Assembly (NCBI GenBank): GCA_021793935.1
Contig: JAJYRV010000120.1
Coordinates: forward strand, 1-6,391
Length of the DNA: 6,391 nt
DNA from: Actinomycetes bacterium
GTDB lineage: Bacteria > Actinomycetota > Actinomycetes > Actinomycetales > Beutenbergiaceae
Direction: 5' to 3'
The position numbers were made by a program, and so were the translations under genes. The first letter of the stretch is position 1. Every line of letters begins with the position of its first letter. The notes under the pieces were generated by a model. It did not search any database and was not told the origin of the DNA. It was given only the letters and a program-made list of their open reading frames with translations. This document shows, piece after piece, positions 1 through 6,361 of this stretch.

Positions 1-27
1 TACGCCGCCACCGGCGAGGTCACTCAC
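1..27 (-). CDS. Possible 5' end of a gene downstream of zapE (partial; alternative to the plus-strand tail)
   Basis: On the minus strand a GTG at 27-25 overlaps the zapE stop as GTGA, the same 4-base junction seen at fadA/fadB. It is preceded by AGGA with a 9-nt spacer, and it opens a frame that reads VSDLAGGGV (initiator read as Met in vivo) to the window edge. The absence of a terminator after zapE suits a continuing operon. Nine residues cannot be assigned to a family. This start is mutually exclusive, in practice, with the plus-strand tail ending at 36. Confidence 0.35.
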
Positions 28-36
28 ACGGCATAA
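1..36 (+). CDS. Possible 3' end of a plus-strand gene (partial; alternative to the minus-strand start at 27)
   Basis: Reading frame 1 from the window edge gives YAATGEVTHTA and then TAA at 34-36. Nine of its eleven sense codons end in G or C, as in real genes here. If genuine, it is the tail of a convergent gene overlapping the last 13 bases of zapE. Eleven residues are too few to identify a product. No terminator hairpin is visible between the two genes, which weakens this reading. It competes with a minus-strand start in the same bases; at most one is likely to be real. Confidence 0.3.
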   Translation, partial: YAATGEVTHTA

Positions 37-1040
37 TCCTGCTCCACGAGCGCGGCGAGGCGCGACATCGCCCGCAGATACTTCTTCTTGTAGCCCCCCT
101 CCTTCAACCGGGAGGAGAACAACCCCTGCACCGGGATGTCGATCCGGGTGGGAACGGACCGGTCGTAGAGCCGATCGACGAGAACCACGAGTCGGAGGGC
201 CACCGCATCGTTGTCGATCTCATGGCCACCGGTGATTCCGACAAAGGTGACGCCATCGATGAGCTGGCCATAGCGGCTCGGGTGGACGTTGCCCAGATGC
301 GCAAGCAATTCGGTGAGATCGTCGAGAGTCCCGCCCTCCACGGTGCGCGCAGCGGCGGCGATGTCGGCGCCGGCGGGGGCCGGGCGGTCCAGGGTGAGGG
401 TACGGGCACGATAGTCAGGCCCATCGATCCGGAGGATTTCGAACCGCTCGGCCAAGGATTGGATCTCCCGTTTGAAATCTTCGGCGGCGAACCGCCCCTG
501 CCCCAGCGCCCCGGGCTGGGTGTTCGACGTCGCCACCACCCACACCCCCGCCTTGCCCAGGTCGCGGATGAGGCGACTCATGATGAGGGTGTCGCCGGGA
601 TCATCGAGTTCGAACTCGTCGATGCACACGAGCGTGCGTTGTTGTAGCTCCTGCAGCGCCTGGGCGTATCCGAGGGCGCCGACGAGGTGGGTGTATTCGA
701 CGAATGTGCCGTAGGTGGATTCGCTCGGGCCGATCTCGTGGGCGAGGGCGGCGAGCAGGTGGGTTTTGCCCACGCCGTATCCGCCATCGAGATACACGCC
801 GGAGGCAGGGGTGTTGCGTCGGAACAGCGCGGTGAGTTTGGAACCCTTGCGCTGCAAGGAATAGGCGAGCGCACGCATCCGCCGCAGCGCGGCGCTCTGG
901 GAGGGCTGGGAGATATCGGGCCGGTAGTTATCGAACCGTGCGGAGGCGAATTGCGGAGGGGGAACCTGGTTAGCGATGAGCCGCTCGACGTCCAACGGCG
1001 GGAACCTGCTAGTCAGGGAAGGAAGATCCACCCGGCCCAC
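24..1040 (-). CDS. zapE: AFG1/ZapE-family P-loop ATPase (cell division protein ZapE)
   Basis: Predicted cytoplasmic ATPase of the AFG1/ZapE family. E. coli ZapE associates with the Z-ring and destabilises FtsZ polymers in an ATP-dependent way; the role in actinobacteria is inferred. With a GTG start at 1040 the protein is 338 aa. Visible signatures: a family N-terminal block VPPPQFASARFDNYRP (about residues 26-41), Walker A GGYGVGKT (86-93), Walker B LVCIDEF (127-133, D131 and E132), sensor-1-like VVATSN (168-173), a candidate arginine finger in the GRF segment near 183, DYRAR (209-213), and the C-terminal LVVLVDRLYD and GGYKKKYLRAMSRL blocks. The frame stays open to an ATG at 1151, but the extra 37 residues are not family-like and would overlap the divergent DUF3000 gene. 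GTG 1040 has GGGGAG (1053-1058) 12 nt upstream; GTG 1031 is an alternative. Family call is firm; the start is uncertain. Confidence 0.9.
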   Translation of the reverse strand: MGRVDLPSLTSRFPPLDVERLIANQVPPPQFASARFDNYRPDISQPSQSAALRRMRALAYSLQRKGSKLTALFRRNTPASGVYLDGGYGVGKTHLLAALAHEIGPSESTYGTFVEYTHLVGALGYAQALQELQQRTLVCIDEFELDDPGDTLIMSRLIRDLGKAGVWVVATSNTQPGALGQGRFAAEDFKREIQSLAERFEILRIDGPDYRARTLTLDRPAPAGADIAAAARTVEGGTLDDLTELLAHLGNVHPSRYGQLIDGVTFVGITGGHEIDNDAVALRLVVLVDRLYDRSVPTRIDIPVQGLFSSRLKEGGYKKKYLRAMSRLAALVEQDYAV

Positions 1041-1102
1041 TTTACTGGACAACTCCCCGCTCGCGTTCGGCGCGCCTGCCCAGCCGGAGGTGGCGATGAG
1101 CT

Positions 1103-1114
1103 TAGGGTGTGATT
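1103..1114 (+). promoter_or_regulatory. Candidate -10 element placing transcription start at the DUF3000 GTG
   Basis: TAGGGT at 1103-1108 fits the actinobacterial -10 pattern TANNNT. Its final T lies exactly 7 bases before the GTG at 1115, the geometry expected for leaderless transcripts, which are common in actinobacteria. No convincing -35 is visible near 1079-1086. Inference only; the same bases contain an AGGG that could act as a weak ribosome-binding site. Confidence 0.25.
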
Positions 1115-1681
1115 GTGAGCACTGGCCTACCCCCCGATTTCGAGGCGGCACTGCTGAGTCTGCGCGGCCACCAACTGCGGCCAGAACTTTCGCTGACCGA
1201 GGTCCCCGCGCCCACGCGGATCGCCCCGTATGCCGCTGCCCTCACGGGCGACGTCACGTCGCCCGATGATCCCGAGGTTTTCCTGGGCTCCGGCAGGTTC
1301 GTCGTCCTCTACGACCCCGCGGGCCAGCCGGCGTGGAACGGAAATCTCCGGATCATCGTCCTCGCCCGCGCACACCTGGAACCCGAACTCGGTGCAGATC
1401 CGCTCTTAGGTGAAGTCGGGTGGGCATGGCTCACAGACGCCCTTACCGAGGAAGCTGCGGAGTATCATTCGTTATCGGGGACAGTTACCCGCGCGCTGTC
1501 GGAAACCTTCGGTGGCTTAGAGCTGCGAGGCGGCGATGTCGATATCGAAATCCGCGCCTCGTGGACCCCACGAACCACCGACCTCGCTCCTCATCTGCGT
1601 GCGTGGGCACTCCTCACCTCACAGGCGGCGGGTTTGCCGCCAGACTCGGAAAACATCTCCACTCTGTACCGGAAACGGTGA
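1115..1681 (+). CDS. DUF3000 family protein
   Basis: Small cytoplasmic protein of the actinobacterial DUF3000 family, with no known biochemical activity that I can name. With GTG 1115 it has 188 aa, near the usual family size. Recognisable family blocks are an N-terminal LRPELSLTEVPAPTRIAPYAAAL stretch (21-43), a hydrophobic strand GRFVVLYDP, GWAWLTDAL (about 102-110), AEYHSLSGTVTRALSETFG (115-132), IEIRASWTP (144-152) and AAGLPP near the C-terminus. I see no signal peptide, membrane segment or catalytic motif. An in-frame GTG at 1109 would add two residues. GTG 1115 is preferred because AGGG (1104-1107) or a leaderless start could serve it. The gene ends 11 bases before the RNase D start; in Mycobacterium tuberculosis, from memory, the equivalents Rv2680 and Rv2681 are also adjacent. 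Family call is confident; the start is less so. Confidence 0.85.
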   Translation: MSTGLPPDFEAALLSLRGHQLRPELSLTEVPAPTRIAPYAAALTGDVTSPDDPEVFLGSGRFVVLYDPAGQPAWNGNLRIIVLARAHLEPELGADPLLGEVGWAWLTDALTEEAAEYHSLSGTVTRALSETFGGLELRGGDVDIEIRASWTPRTTDLAPHLRAWALLTSQAAGLPPDSENISTLYRKR

Positions 1682-1692
1682 CCTGCTCAGTT

Positions 1693-2967
1693 ATGCCACA
1701 CCCCACTCCCACGACGGGAGAGTCCGCTGACACGAACGCGGACCCCATCCCCCTCACCGAACCTCGAGAAGGAACTCCGAAGGTAACCACCTCCCGCGAT
1801 TCCCTCACCACCTACGCCCAGGAGCTCGCACGCGGCTCCGGACCGGTTGCCGTCGACGCCGAGCGCGCCTCGGGATTCCGCTATGGCCAGGACGCCTACC
1901 TCGTCCAGCTCCGCCGCGACGGCGCGGGTACCGGTCTCATCGACCCGCAGGCTCTGCCCGACCTCTCCGTCATCTCCCAGGCCGTTGGAGAAGAAGAATG
2001 GGTGCTGCACGCGGCCGACCAGGACCTGCCCTGCCTCGCCGACGTCGGAATGGCCCCCACCCGCCTCTTCGACACCGAACTCGCCGGGCGGTTGCTCAAC
2101 AAGCGCCGGGTCGGTCTCGCCTCCCTCGTTGCCGAGGAGCTCGGTTTTTCCCTCGCGAAGGAACACTCCGCCGCCGATTGGTCCACGCGGCCACTTCCGG
2201 AGGAGTGGTTACGCTACGCCGCCCTCGACGTGGAAGTGCTCGTCGAGTTGCGGGACGTGCTCGCCGAGCAGTTGGAGGAGGCAGGAAAACTCGAGTGGGC
2301 CCACCAGGAGTTCGCCGCGGTGCTCAATGCCCCTGCCCCGGCGCCCCGGGTCGAACCGTGGCGGCGGACCTCGGGCTCGCACGCGGTGCGGGACCGGCGC
2401 CAACTCGCCGTCCTGCGCTCGTTATGGTACGCGCGGGACCGCGCTGCGCGGGCGGCGGACATCGCGCCGGGCCGGATCCTTCCCGATTCGGCGATCGTCG
2501 CCGCCGCCACCGCGGGAACAACGGATCTGCGCTCGCTGAAGGCCTTCCGCACCCCTTCGGGCCGGCGCCGGCTGAAGATTTGGACCGCTGCGGTCAAGGA
2601 GGCCCAGCAGCTTCCTGAGTCCGATCTCCCCACCCGGCGCCCCGCGCAATCCACCGGGTTACCCCAGCCGCGTTTGTGGCGGGACAAATCTCCGGATGCC
2701 GCGAGCCGGCTCGAGGCCGTCAAGCGGATCGTGAGAACCCGGGCCCTCGCCCTCGACGTGCCCCAGGAGAATCTCCTCACCCCCGAATTCCAGCGGCGGC
2801 TCGCCTGGGAGCCCCCAGAACCCGCCTCCGACGACCACGTCGCGGCGCGGCTGACCGAACTCGGCGCGCGCCCCTGGCAGGTGACGCAGCTAGCGGGCCT
2901 CCTCGCTGATGCCGTCGGCCGCCCCGACCACGTCATCGAAACCCTGCCTGATCCCCTCGCGAAGTAG
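1693..2967 (+). CDS. rnd: RNase D-like 3'-5' exonuclease with HRDC domain(s)
   Basis: Predicted DEDDy-superfamily 3'-5' exoribonuclease, by homology acting in RNA 3'-end maturation or turnover using two metal ions. From ATG 1693 it has 424 aa. Visible motifs: Exo I VAVDAERA (D55, E57), Exo II WVLHAADQDLPCL (D111), Exo III HSAADWSTRPLPEEWLRYAALDV (Y175, D179), so every DEDDy metal ligand and the tyrosine are present. An HRDC domain covers about 231-304 (RRQLAVLRSLWYARDRAA...RILPDSAIV). The tail (about 332-410) looks like a second helical HRDC-like unit, as in E. coli RNase D (two C-terminal HRDC domains). The frame extends upstream inside the DUF3000 gene. Possible starts are GTG 1678, overlapping the DUF3000 stop as GTGA but with a poorly spaced SD, and ATG 1693 with GGTGA (1677-1681) 11 nt upstream. 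The latter is preferred weakly. The first ~30 residues are a Pro/Thr-rich linker. Confidence 0.9.
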   Translation: MPHPTPTTGESADTNADPIPLTEPREGTPKVTTSRDSLTTYAQELARGSGPVAVDAERASGFRYGQDAYLVQLRRDGAGTGLIDPQALPDLSVISQAVGEEEWVLHAADQDLPCLADVGMAPTRLFDTELAGRLLNKRRVGLASLVAEELGFSLAKEHSAADWSTRPLPEEWLRYAALDVEVLVELRDVLAEQLEEAGKLEWAHQEFAAVLNAPAPAPRVEPWRRTSGSHAVRDRRQLAVLRSLWYARDRAARAADIAPGRILPDSAIVAAATAGTTDLRSLKAFRTPSGRRRLKIWTAAVKEAQQLPESDLPTRRPAQSTGLPQPRLWRDKSPDAASRLEAVKRIVRTRALALDVPQENLLTPEFQRRLAWEPPEPASDDHVAARLTELGARPWQVTQLAGLLADAVGRPDHVIETLPDPLAK

Positions 2968-2976
2968 CCCCGCCAG

Positions 2977-3006
2977 GTGACGCATCTCCGCCGGGTAAGA
3001 TAGTCT
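2977..3006 (+). promoter_or_regulatory. Candidate promoter for the fadA-fadB operon
   Basis: The only A/T-rich patch in this part of the window lies between the RNase D stop and fadA. GTGACG (2977-2982) resembles a -35, and TAGTCT (3001-3006), a TANNNT -10, follows after an 18-base spacer. An overlapping alternative -10 is TAAGAT (2996-3001). This would start transcription near 3008-3013 and give a leader of about 50 bases. Predicted by eye from consensus only. Confidence 0.4.
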
Positions 3007-3018
3007 AACAATTACCTA

Positions 3019-3031
3019 GTACTGCCAGTAC
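3019..3031. promoter_or_regulatory. 13-bp perfect palindrome, candidate operator upstream of fadA
   Basis: GTACTG, one central C, then CAGTAC form a perfect inverted repeat centred at 3025, 36 bases before the fadA ATG and just downstream of the predicted promoter. Its position suits a repressor that blocks initiation or elongation, such as the acyl-CoA-responsive TetR or GntR regulators that often control beta-oxidation genes. I cannot assign it to a named regulator. As RNA it could form only a 5-bp stem with a 3-base loop and no T-run, so it is not a terminator. Confidence 0.4.
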
Positions 3032-3051
3032 GAAGATGGCTGGAAAATCCT

Positions 3052-3056
3052 GGAGG
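3052..3056 (+). promoter_or_regulatory. Ribosome-binding site fixing the fadA start
   Basis: GGAGG lies 4 bases before ATG 3061. It is a full-strength Shine-Dalgarno core, slightly close to the start codon. It makes this ATG the start, and family alignment of the N-terminus (VVLVDALRSPFGRA) agrees. Confidence 0.75.
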
Positions 3057-3060
3057 CACC

Positions 3061-4266
3061 ATGCCGTTACTTGGCCGAGACGTCGTTTTAGTTGACGCAC
3101 TTCGTTCCCCGTTCGGGCGGGCGCGCCCCGATGGGCTCTACGCCCACACCCGCGCCGATGACATCATCGTTGCCGTCGTGCGCGACCTGCTTCGCCGCAA
3201 CGAAGCCGTGCCCGCAGCCCAGATCGGGGAGATCGCGATCGCTGCCACCACGCAGGAGGGGGATCAGGGCCTCACGCTCGGCCGCACGGTCGGGCTGCTC
3301 GCCGGCCTCGGCACCGACATCCCCGGGTTCGCGATCGACCGCATGTGCGCGGGAGCCCTCACCGCCTCGACCCTGACCGCGAGCATGATCGCCGTCGGCG
3401 CGGTCGACGCAGCGATCGCCGGAGGCGTCGAGCACATGAGCAATCACCCGTTGGGCGCGAACTTCCAGCCCAACCCCCGCTTCCTCTCCGAGCGGATTGT
3501 CGCGCCGGACGCGCTCAACATGGGCGCGACGGCAGAGAACCTCCACGACCAGTACCCGGCCCTCACGCGGGAGCGGGCCGATAAATTCGCCGCAGAGAGC
3601 CAGCGCAAGTACGCCGAGGCGCTCGCGGCCGGCTTCATCTCTCCCGACCTCGTTCCGATCGGCATCGCCGATCCCGAACGGGGCTGGGGCCTGGCCACCG
3701 AAGACGAACCACCCCGCCCGGGCACCACGGTCGAAGGAATGGCCGACCTGCCCACGCCCTTCCGCCCCGGCGGGCGCGTCACCGCCGCAACCTCCTCTCC
3801 CCTCACCGACGGCGCCACGGCGGCGCTGCTCGTAGCGGCGGAGAAGGCAGCGGAGTGGGGCGTGGCCCCGCGCGCCCGGCTCGTCTCCTACGCCTATGCG
3901 GGCGTGCCCGCCGAGGTGATGGGGCTCGGCCCGATCCCCGCGACCCAGAAGGCGCTCGCCCAGGCCGGACTCACGATGGACGACATCGGGCTCATCGAGA
4001 TCAACGAGGCGTTCGCCGTCCAGGTGCTCTCCTTCCTCGACGCCTTCGAGATCGCCGACGATGATCCCCGGGTGAACCCCTACGGGGGTGCGATCGCGAT
4101 CGGTCACCCGCTCGCGGCCTCCGGGGTCCGGCTCATGAGCCAACTCGCTCGACAGTTCGAAGACAACCCACACGTGCGCTACGGCATGACGACGATGTGT
4201 GTAGGCCTCGGCCAGGGCGGCACGGTCATTTGGGAGAACCCCCACTACGGAAAGGATGCCAAGTGA
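3061..4266 (+). CDS. fadA: Acetyl-CoA C-acyltransferase (3-ketoacyl-CoA thiolase), FadA type
   Basis: Cytoplasmic thiolase catalysing the last step of beta-oxidation: 3-ketoacyl-CoA plus CoA gives acetyl-CoA plus an acyl-CoA two carbons shorter. The 401-aa length is typical of the family. The N-terminal thiolase block opens with VVLVDALRSPFGRA. The nucleophilic cysteine is C96 in DRMCAGAL. The C-terminal half carries NEAFAVQVL (315-323), the catalytic histidine H349 in GGAIAIGHPLAASG, and the acid/base cysteine C380 in MCVGLGQGG. All three catalytic residues are thus present. The motif reads HPLAASG rather than the commoner HPLGASG, a variant I believe is usual in actinobacterial FadA. It is first in a two-gene operon with fadB, whose start overlaps the fadA stop by 4 bases, which supports assembly of a FadA-FadB complex. 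The chain-length range, and a biosynthetic versus degradative role, cannot be settled from sequence, but pairing with FadB favours degradation. Confidence 0.93.
   Translation: MPLLGRDVVLVDALRSPFGRARPDGLYAHTRADDIIVAVVRDLLRRNEAVPAAQIGEIAIAATTQEGDQGLTLGRTVGLLAGLGTDIPGFAIDRMCAGALTASTLTASMIAVGAVDAAIAGGVEHMSNHPLGANFQPNPRFLSERIVAPDALNMGATAENLHDQYPALTRERADKFAAESQRKYAEALAAGFISPDLVPIGIADPERGWGLATEDEPPRPGTTVEGMADLPTPFRPGGRVTAATSSPLTDGATAALLVAAEKAAEWGVAPRARLVSYAYAGVPAEVMGLGPIPATQKALAQAGLTMDDIGLIEINEAFAVQVLSFLDAFEIADDDPRVNPYGGAIAIGHPLAASGVRLMSQLARQFEDNPHVRYGMTTMCVGLGQGGTVIWENPHYGKDAK
4251..4256 (+). promoter_or_regulatory. Ribosome-binding site for fadB inside the fadA 3' end
   Basis: AAAGGA ends 6 bases before GTG 4263. 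This supports GTG 4263 over the upstream ATG at 4197, which has no family-like sequence after it and lies well inside fadA. A GTG at 4267 is out of frame. Confidence 0.65.
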
Positions 4267-6302
4267 GTGAACGGATCACCCGCGCGTTAGTGCGCGATGT
4301 GCCCTTGGAGGACCTGGGCACGCTCGCCCTCGTCACGCTCGACAACGGCGAAGACCACCGGAAACCCAACACCCTCGGCACCGAGGGGATGCGGGGCCTG
4401 GGCGAGACCTTCGCCGCCCTGCGCGCCCGGGCGGAGGCGGGTGAGATCGTCGCCGTGGGGGTGACGGGCAAGCCCTTCCACTTCGCTGCGGGCGCCGACC
4501 TGCACCAGGCGGCGTCGATCCGCAGCAAGGAGGAAGGCACGGCCGTCGCCAAGGCGGGCCACGACGCCTACCGCAACCTGCTGGAGATGCCGGTGCCGAC
4601 CTTCGCCTACGTCTCCGGGGTCGCCTTAGGCGGCGGGCTCGAACTCGCCCTCTCCTGCGCGTACCGCACGGTGGCCACCTCGGTGCGCAACATCGGGCTG
4701 CCCGAAGTGGCGATCGGCCTCATTCCCGGCTGGGGCGGCTCCTATCTCCTGCCCCACCTGATCGGGATCGAGAAAGCGATCCAGGTCATCCTCACCAACC
4801 CGCTCGCGAACAACCGGCAGCTCACCGCCGCGCAGGCCACGGAGCTCGGGATCATGGACGTCGCGCTCTCCCCTGCTGACTTCCTCGCCGAGTCCCTCCG
4901 GTGGACGGCGCGGGTGATCCGTGGGGAGGAGCAGGTCGACCGGGCGGAGATCGAGGGTGAAGAGTTCTGGTCCGCGGCCGTGGCCGAGGCGGACAAGAAG
5001 GTGCAGGCGCGCCTGCACGGCGCCTCCCCCGCGGCAACGACGGCCGTCGACCTCCTTCGCCTCGCCGGCGAAGGCGACCGGGAGAAATCCTTCGCAGCGG
5101 AAGACGAGGCGCTCGGCGAGCTCATCACCTCGCCGGAGTTCGCGGCGTCGATCCACGCCTTCAATCTCACCTCCTCACGGGCGCGTAAACCCGTCGGTGC
5201 ACCGCCGAAGGATGAGGCCCGCCCGGTGAAGAAGATCGGCGTCGTCGGTGCCGGCCTCATGGCGAGCCAACTCGCGTTGCTGTTCGCCCGGCAGCTCAAG
5301 GTGCCCGTCGTCATGCGCGACCTCGACGAGGAACGGGCCCAGCGGGGCCGGGGGTTCGTGCAGGCCGAGGTGGATAAACTGCGCGAGCGGGGGCGTTTGA
5401 GCGAAGCCGGCGCGAACCGGGTGATGTCCCTTGTTTCCGCAACGACCGACATCAATGAACTCGCCGAGGCCGACTTCATCATCGAAGCGGTATTCGAAGA
5501 GATCGAGATCAAGAAGCAGGTGCTCGCAGAGCTCGCGCCGTTGGTGAGCGAGGAGACGATTTTCGCGACGAACACCTCGGCGCTGTCCGTCACCGAGATG
5601 TCCGCGGACCTGCCCCACCCGGAGCGGATGGTGGGCCTGCACTTCTTCAACCCCGTCGCGCAGATGCCGCTCGTGGAAGTGGTGCGCACCCCGAACACTG
5701 ACGACACCACCTACGCGACCGCCTTCGAGGTGGCCAAGGGGTGCCGGAAGACGGCTGTCGCCGTGGCCGACCGGCCCGGGTTCATCGTCAACCGGTTGCT
5801 CGTGCGGCTGCTCGGTGAGGTCCTTGGTTCCCTCGAGGACGGCACGAGTGTTGCCGACGCCGATGCCGCGCTGCGCCCCCTCGGCCTGCCGATGGGTCCG
5901 TTCCAGCTGCTGCAACTCGTGGGCCCGGCCGTGGCCCAGCACGTGCTCGACACGCTGCGGGAGAAGCTCGGGGAGCGCTACCCCACGACCCCGGGCCTCG
6001 CGCAGATCGTCGAGGACGGCACCCCGTTCGTTCACTTCGAGGGGCGGCCCTCCGCGGCGAGCCCGGTCAACGCCGGGATCGCGGAGTTCTTCGGCTCCCG
6101 CGCCGGCAACGGCCAGACTCCCCAGGAGCTGCTTGCCCGGGTGCGCGACGCGCTCGCCCAGGAGGTGGGTTTCATGCTCGAGGAAGGGGTCGCGACCGAC
6201 GCCGATGATATCGACCTCGCGATGATCATGGGCGCGGGCTGGCCCTTCCACCTCGGCGGCATCATCCCCTACCTCAAACGTACCGGGGCGCTCGCCGCCT
6301 GA
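4263..6302 (+). CDS. fadB: Multifunctional enoyl-CoA hydratase / 3-hydroxyacyl-CoA dehydrogenase, FadB type
   Basis: Bifunctional beta-oxidation alpha subunit: it hydrates trans-2-enoyl-CoA, then oxidises L-3-hydroxyacyl-CoA with NAD+. From GTG 4263 it has 679 aa, somewhat shorter than E. coli FadB (729). The crotonase domain spans about 8-300: FAAGADL (74-80, first oxyanion-hole segment), ALGGGLEL (121-128, E127) and LPEVAIGLIPGWGG (146-159, E148), so both hydratase glutamates remain. The dehydrogenase begins near 323 with KKIGVVGAGLMA (G329, G331), with D353 placed to bind the NAD ribose. S439, H460, E472 and N510 keep the same mutual spacing as Ser137, His158, Glu170 and Asn208 of the human enzyme, so the active site looks intact. 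C-terminal dehydrogenase domains follow (GPFQLLQLVG, 545-554; GWPFHLGGIIPYL near the end). The Rossmann motif has Ala where Gly is commoner. The GTGA overlap with fadA implies translational coupling. Confidence 0.94.
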   Translation: MSERITRALVRDVPLEDLGTLALVTLDNGEDHRKPNTLGTEGMRGLGETFAALRARAEAGEIVAVGVTGKPFHFAAGADLHQAASIRSKEEGTAVAKAGHDAYRNLLEMPVPTFAYVSGVALGGGLELALSCAYRTVATSVRNIGLPEVAIGLIPGWGGSYLLPHLIGIEKAIQVILTNPLANNRQLTAAQATELGIMDVALSPADFLAESLRWTARVIRGEEQVDRAEIEGEEFWSAAVAEADKKVQARLHGASPAATTAVDLLRLAGEGDREKSFAAEDEALGELITSPEFAASIHAFNLTSSRARKPVGAPPKDEARPVKKIGVVGAGLMASQLALLFARQLKVPVVMRDLDEERAQRGRGFVQAEVDKLRERGRLSEAGANRVMSLVSATTDINELAEADFIIEAVFEEIEIKKQVLAELAPLVSEETIFATNTSALSVTEMSADLPHPERMVGLHFFNPVAQMPLVEVVRTPNTDDTTYATAFEVAKGCRKTAVAVADRPGFIVNRLLVRLLGEVLGSLEDGTSVADADAALRPLGLPMGPFQLLQLVGPAVAQHVLDTLREKLGERYPTTPGLAQIVEDGTPFVHFEGRPSAASPVNAGIAEFFGSRAGNGQTPQELLARVRDALAQEVGFMLEEGVATDADDIDLAMIMGAGWPFHLGGIIPYLKRTGALAA

Positions 6303-6314
6303 TGGTCGGGGCAT

Positions 6315-6350
6315 AAAAAAACCGGGGAGGTGCGTACCTCCCCGGTTTTT
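6315..6350. terminator. Bidirectional intrinsic terminator
   Basis: A perfect 10-bp GC-rich stem (6322-6331 with 6336-6345) encloses a 4-base loop. Seven A residues precede it (6315-6321) and five T residues follow (6346-6350), so it reads as hairpin plus U-tract on both strands. It starts 12 bases after the fadB stop, and 11 bases separate it from the stop of the convergent gene at 6364. It therefore likely ends both transcripts. Confidence 0.93.
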
Positions 6351-6361
6351 CTTGCCAGCGG

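Noticed and set aside
222..647. Plus-strand open frame opposite zapE
   Set aside because: It lies across the Walker B to C-terminal blocks of a clear ATPase on the other strand and has no family signature.
1420..1692. Upstream extension of the RNase D frame
   Set aside because: It overlaps the conserved DUF3000 coding region in another frame and encodes Arg/Pro-rich sequence unlike RNase D N-termini.
2214..3011. 265-codon antisense frame across the RNase D 3' half and the following gap
   Set aside because: The translation is Arg/Ser/Ala-rich with no motif, while the opposite strand encodes clear HRDC sequence.
3019..3031. Palindrome as a transcription terminator for the RNase D gene
   Set aside because: As RNA it gives only a 5-bp stem and no T-run follows, so an operator is the better reading.
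3088..4245. 385-codon open frame antisense to fadA
   Set aside because: It mirrors a conserved thiolase with intact catalytic residues. Its translation is rich in Gly, Arg, Asp and Val with no family motif, as expected from GC-biased codons read backwards.
5250..5270. Rossmann motif GAGLMA instead of GAGLMG in FadB, considered as a sign of lost dehydrogenase activity
   Set aside because: Both earlier glycines and the Ser/His/Glu/Asn active-site set are present with normal spacing, and the variant appears usual for actinobacterial FadB.
5175..6314. 379-codon open frame antisense to fadB
   Set aside because: It is the reverse shadow of the dehydrogenase half of fadB, with low-complexity His/Arg/Gly/Glu composition and no recognisable domain. 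It would also run into the terminator.
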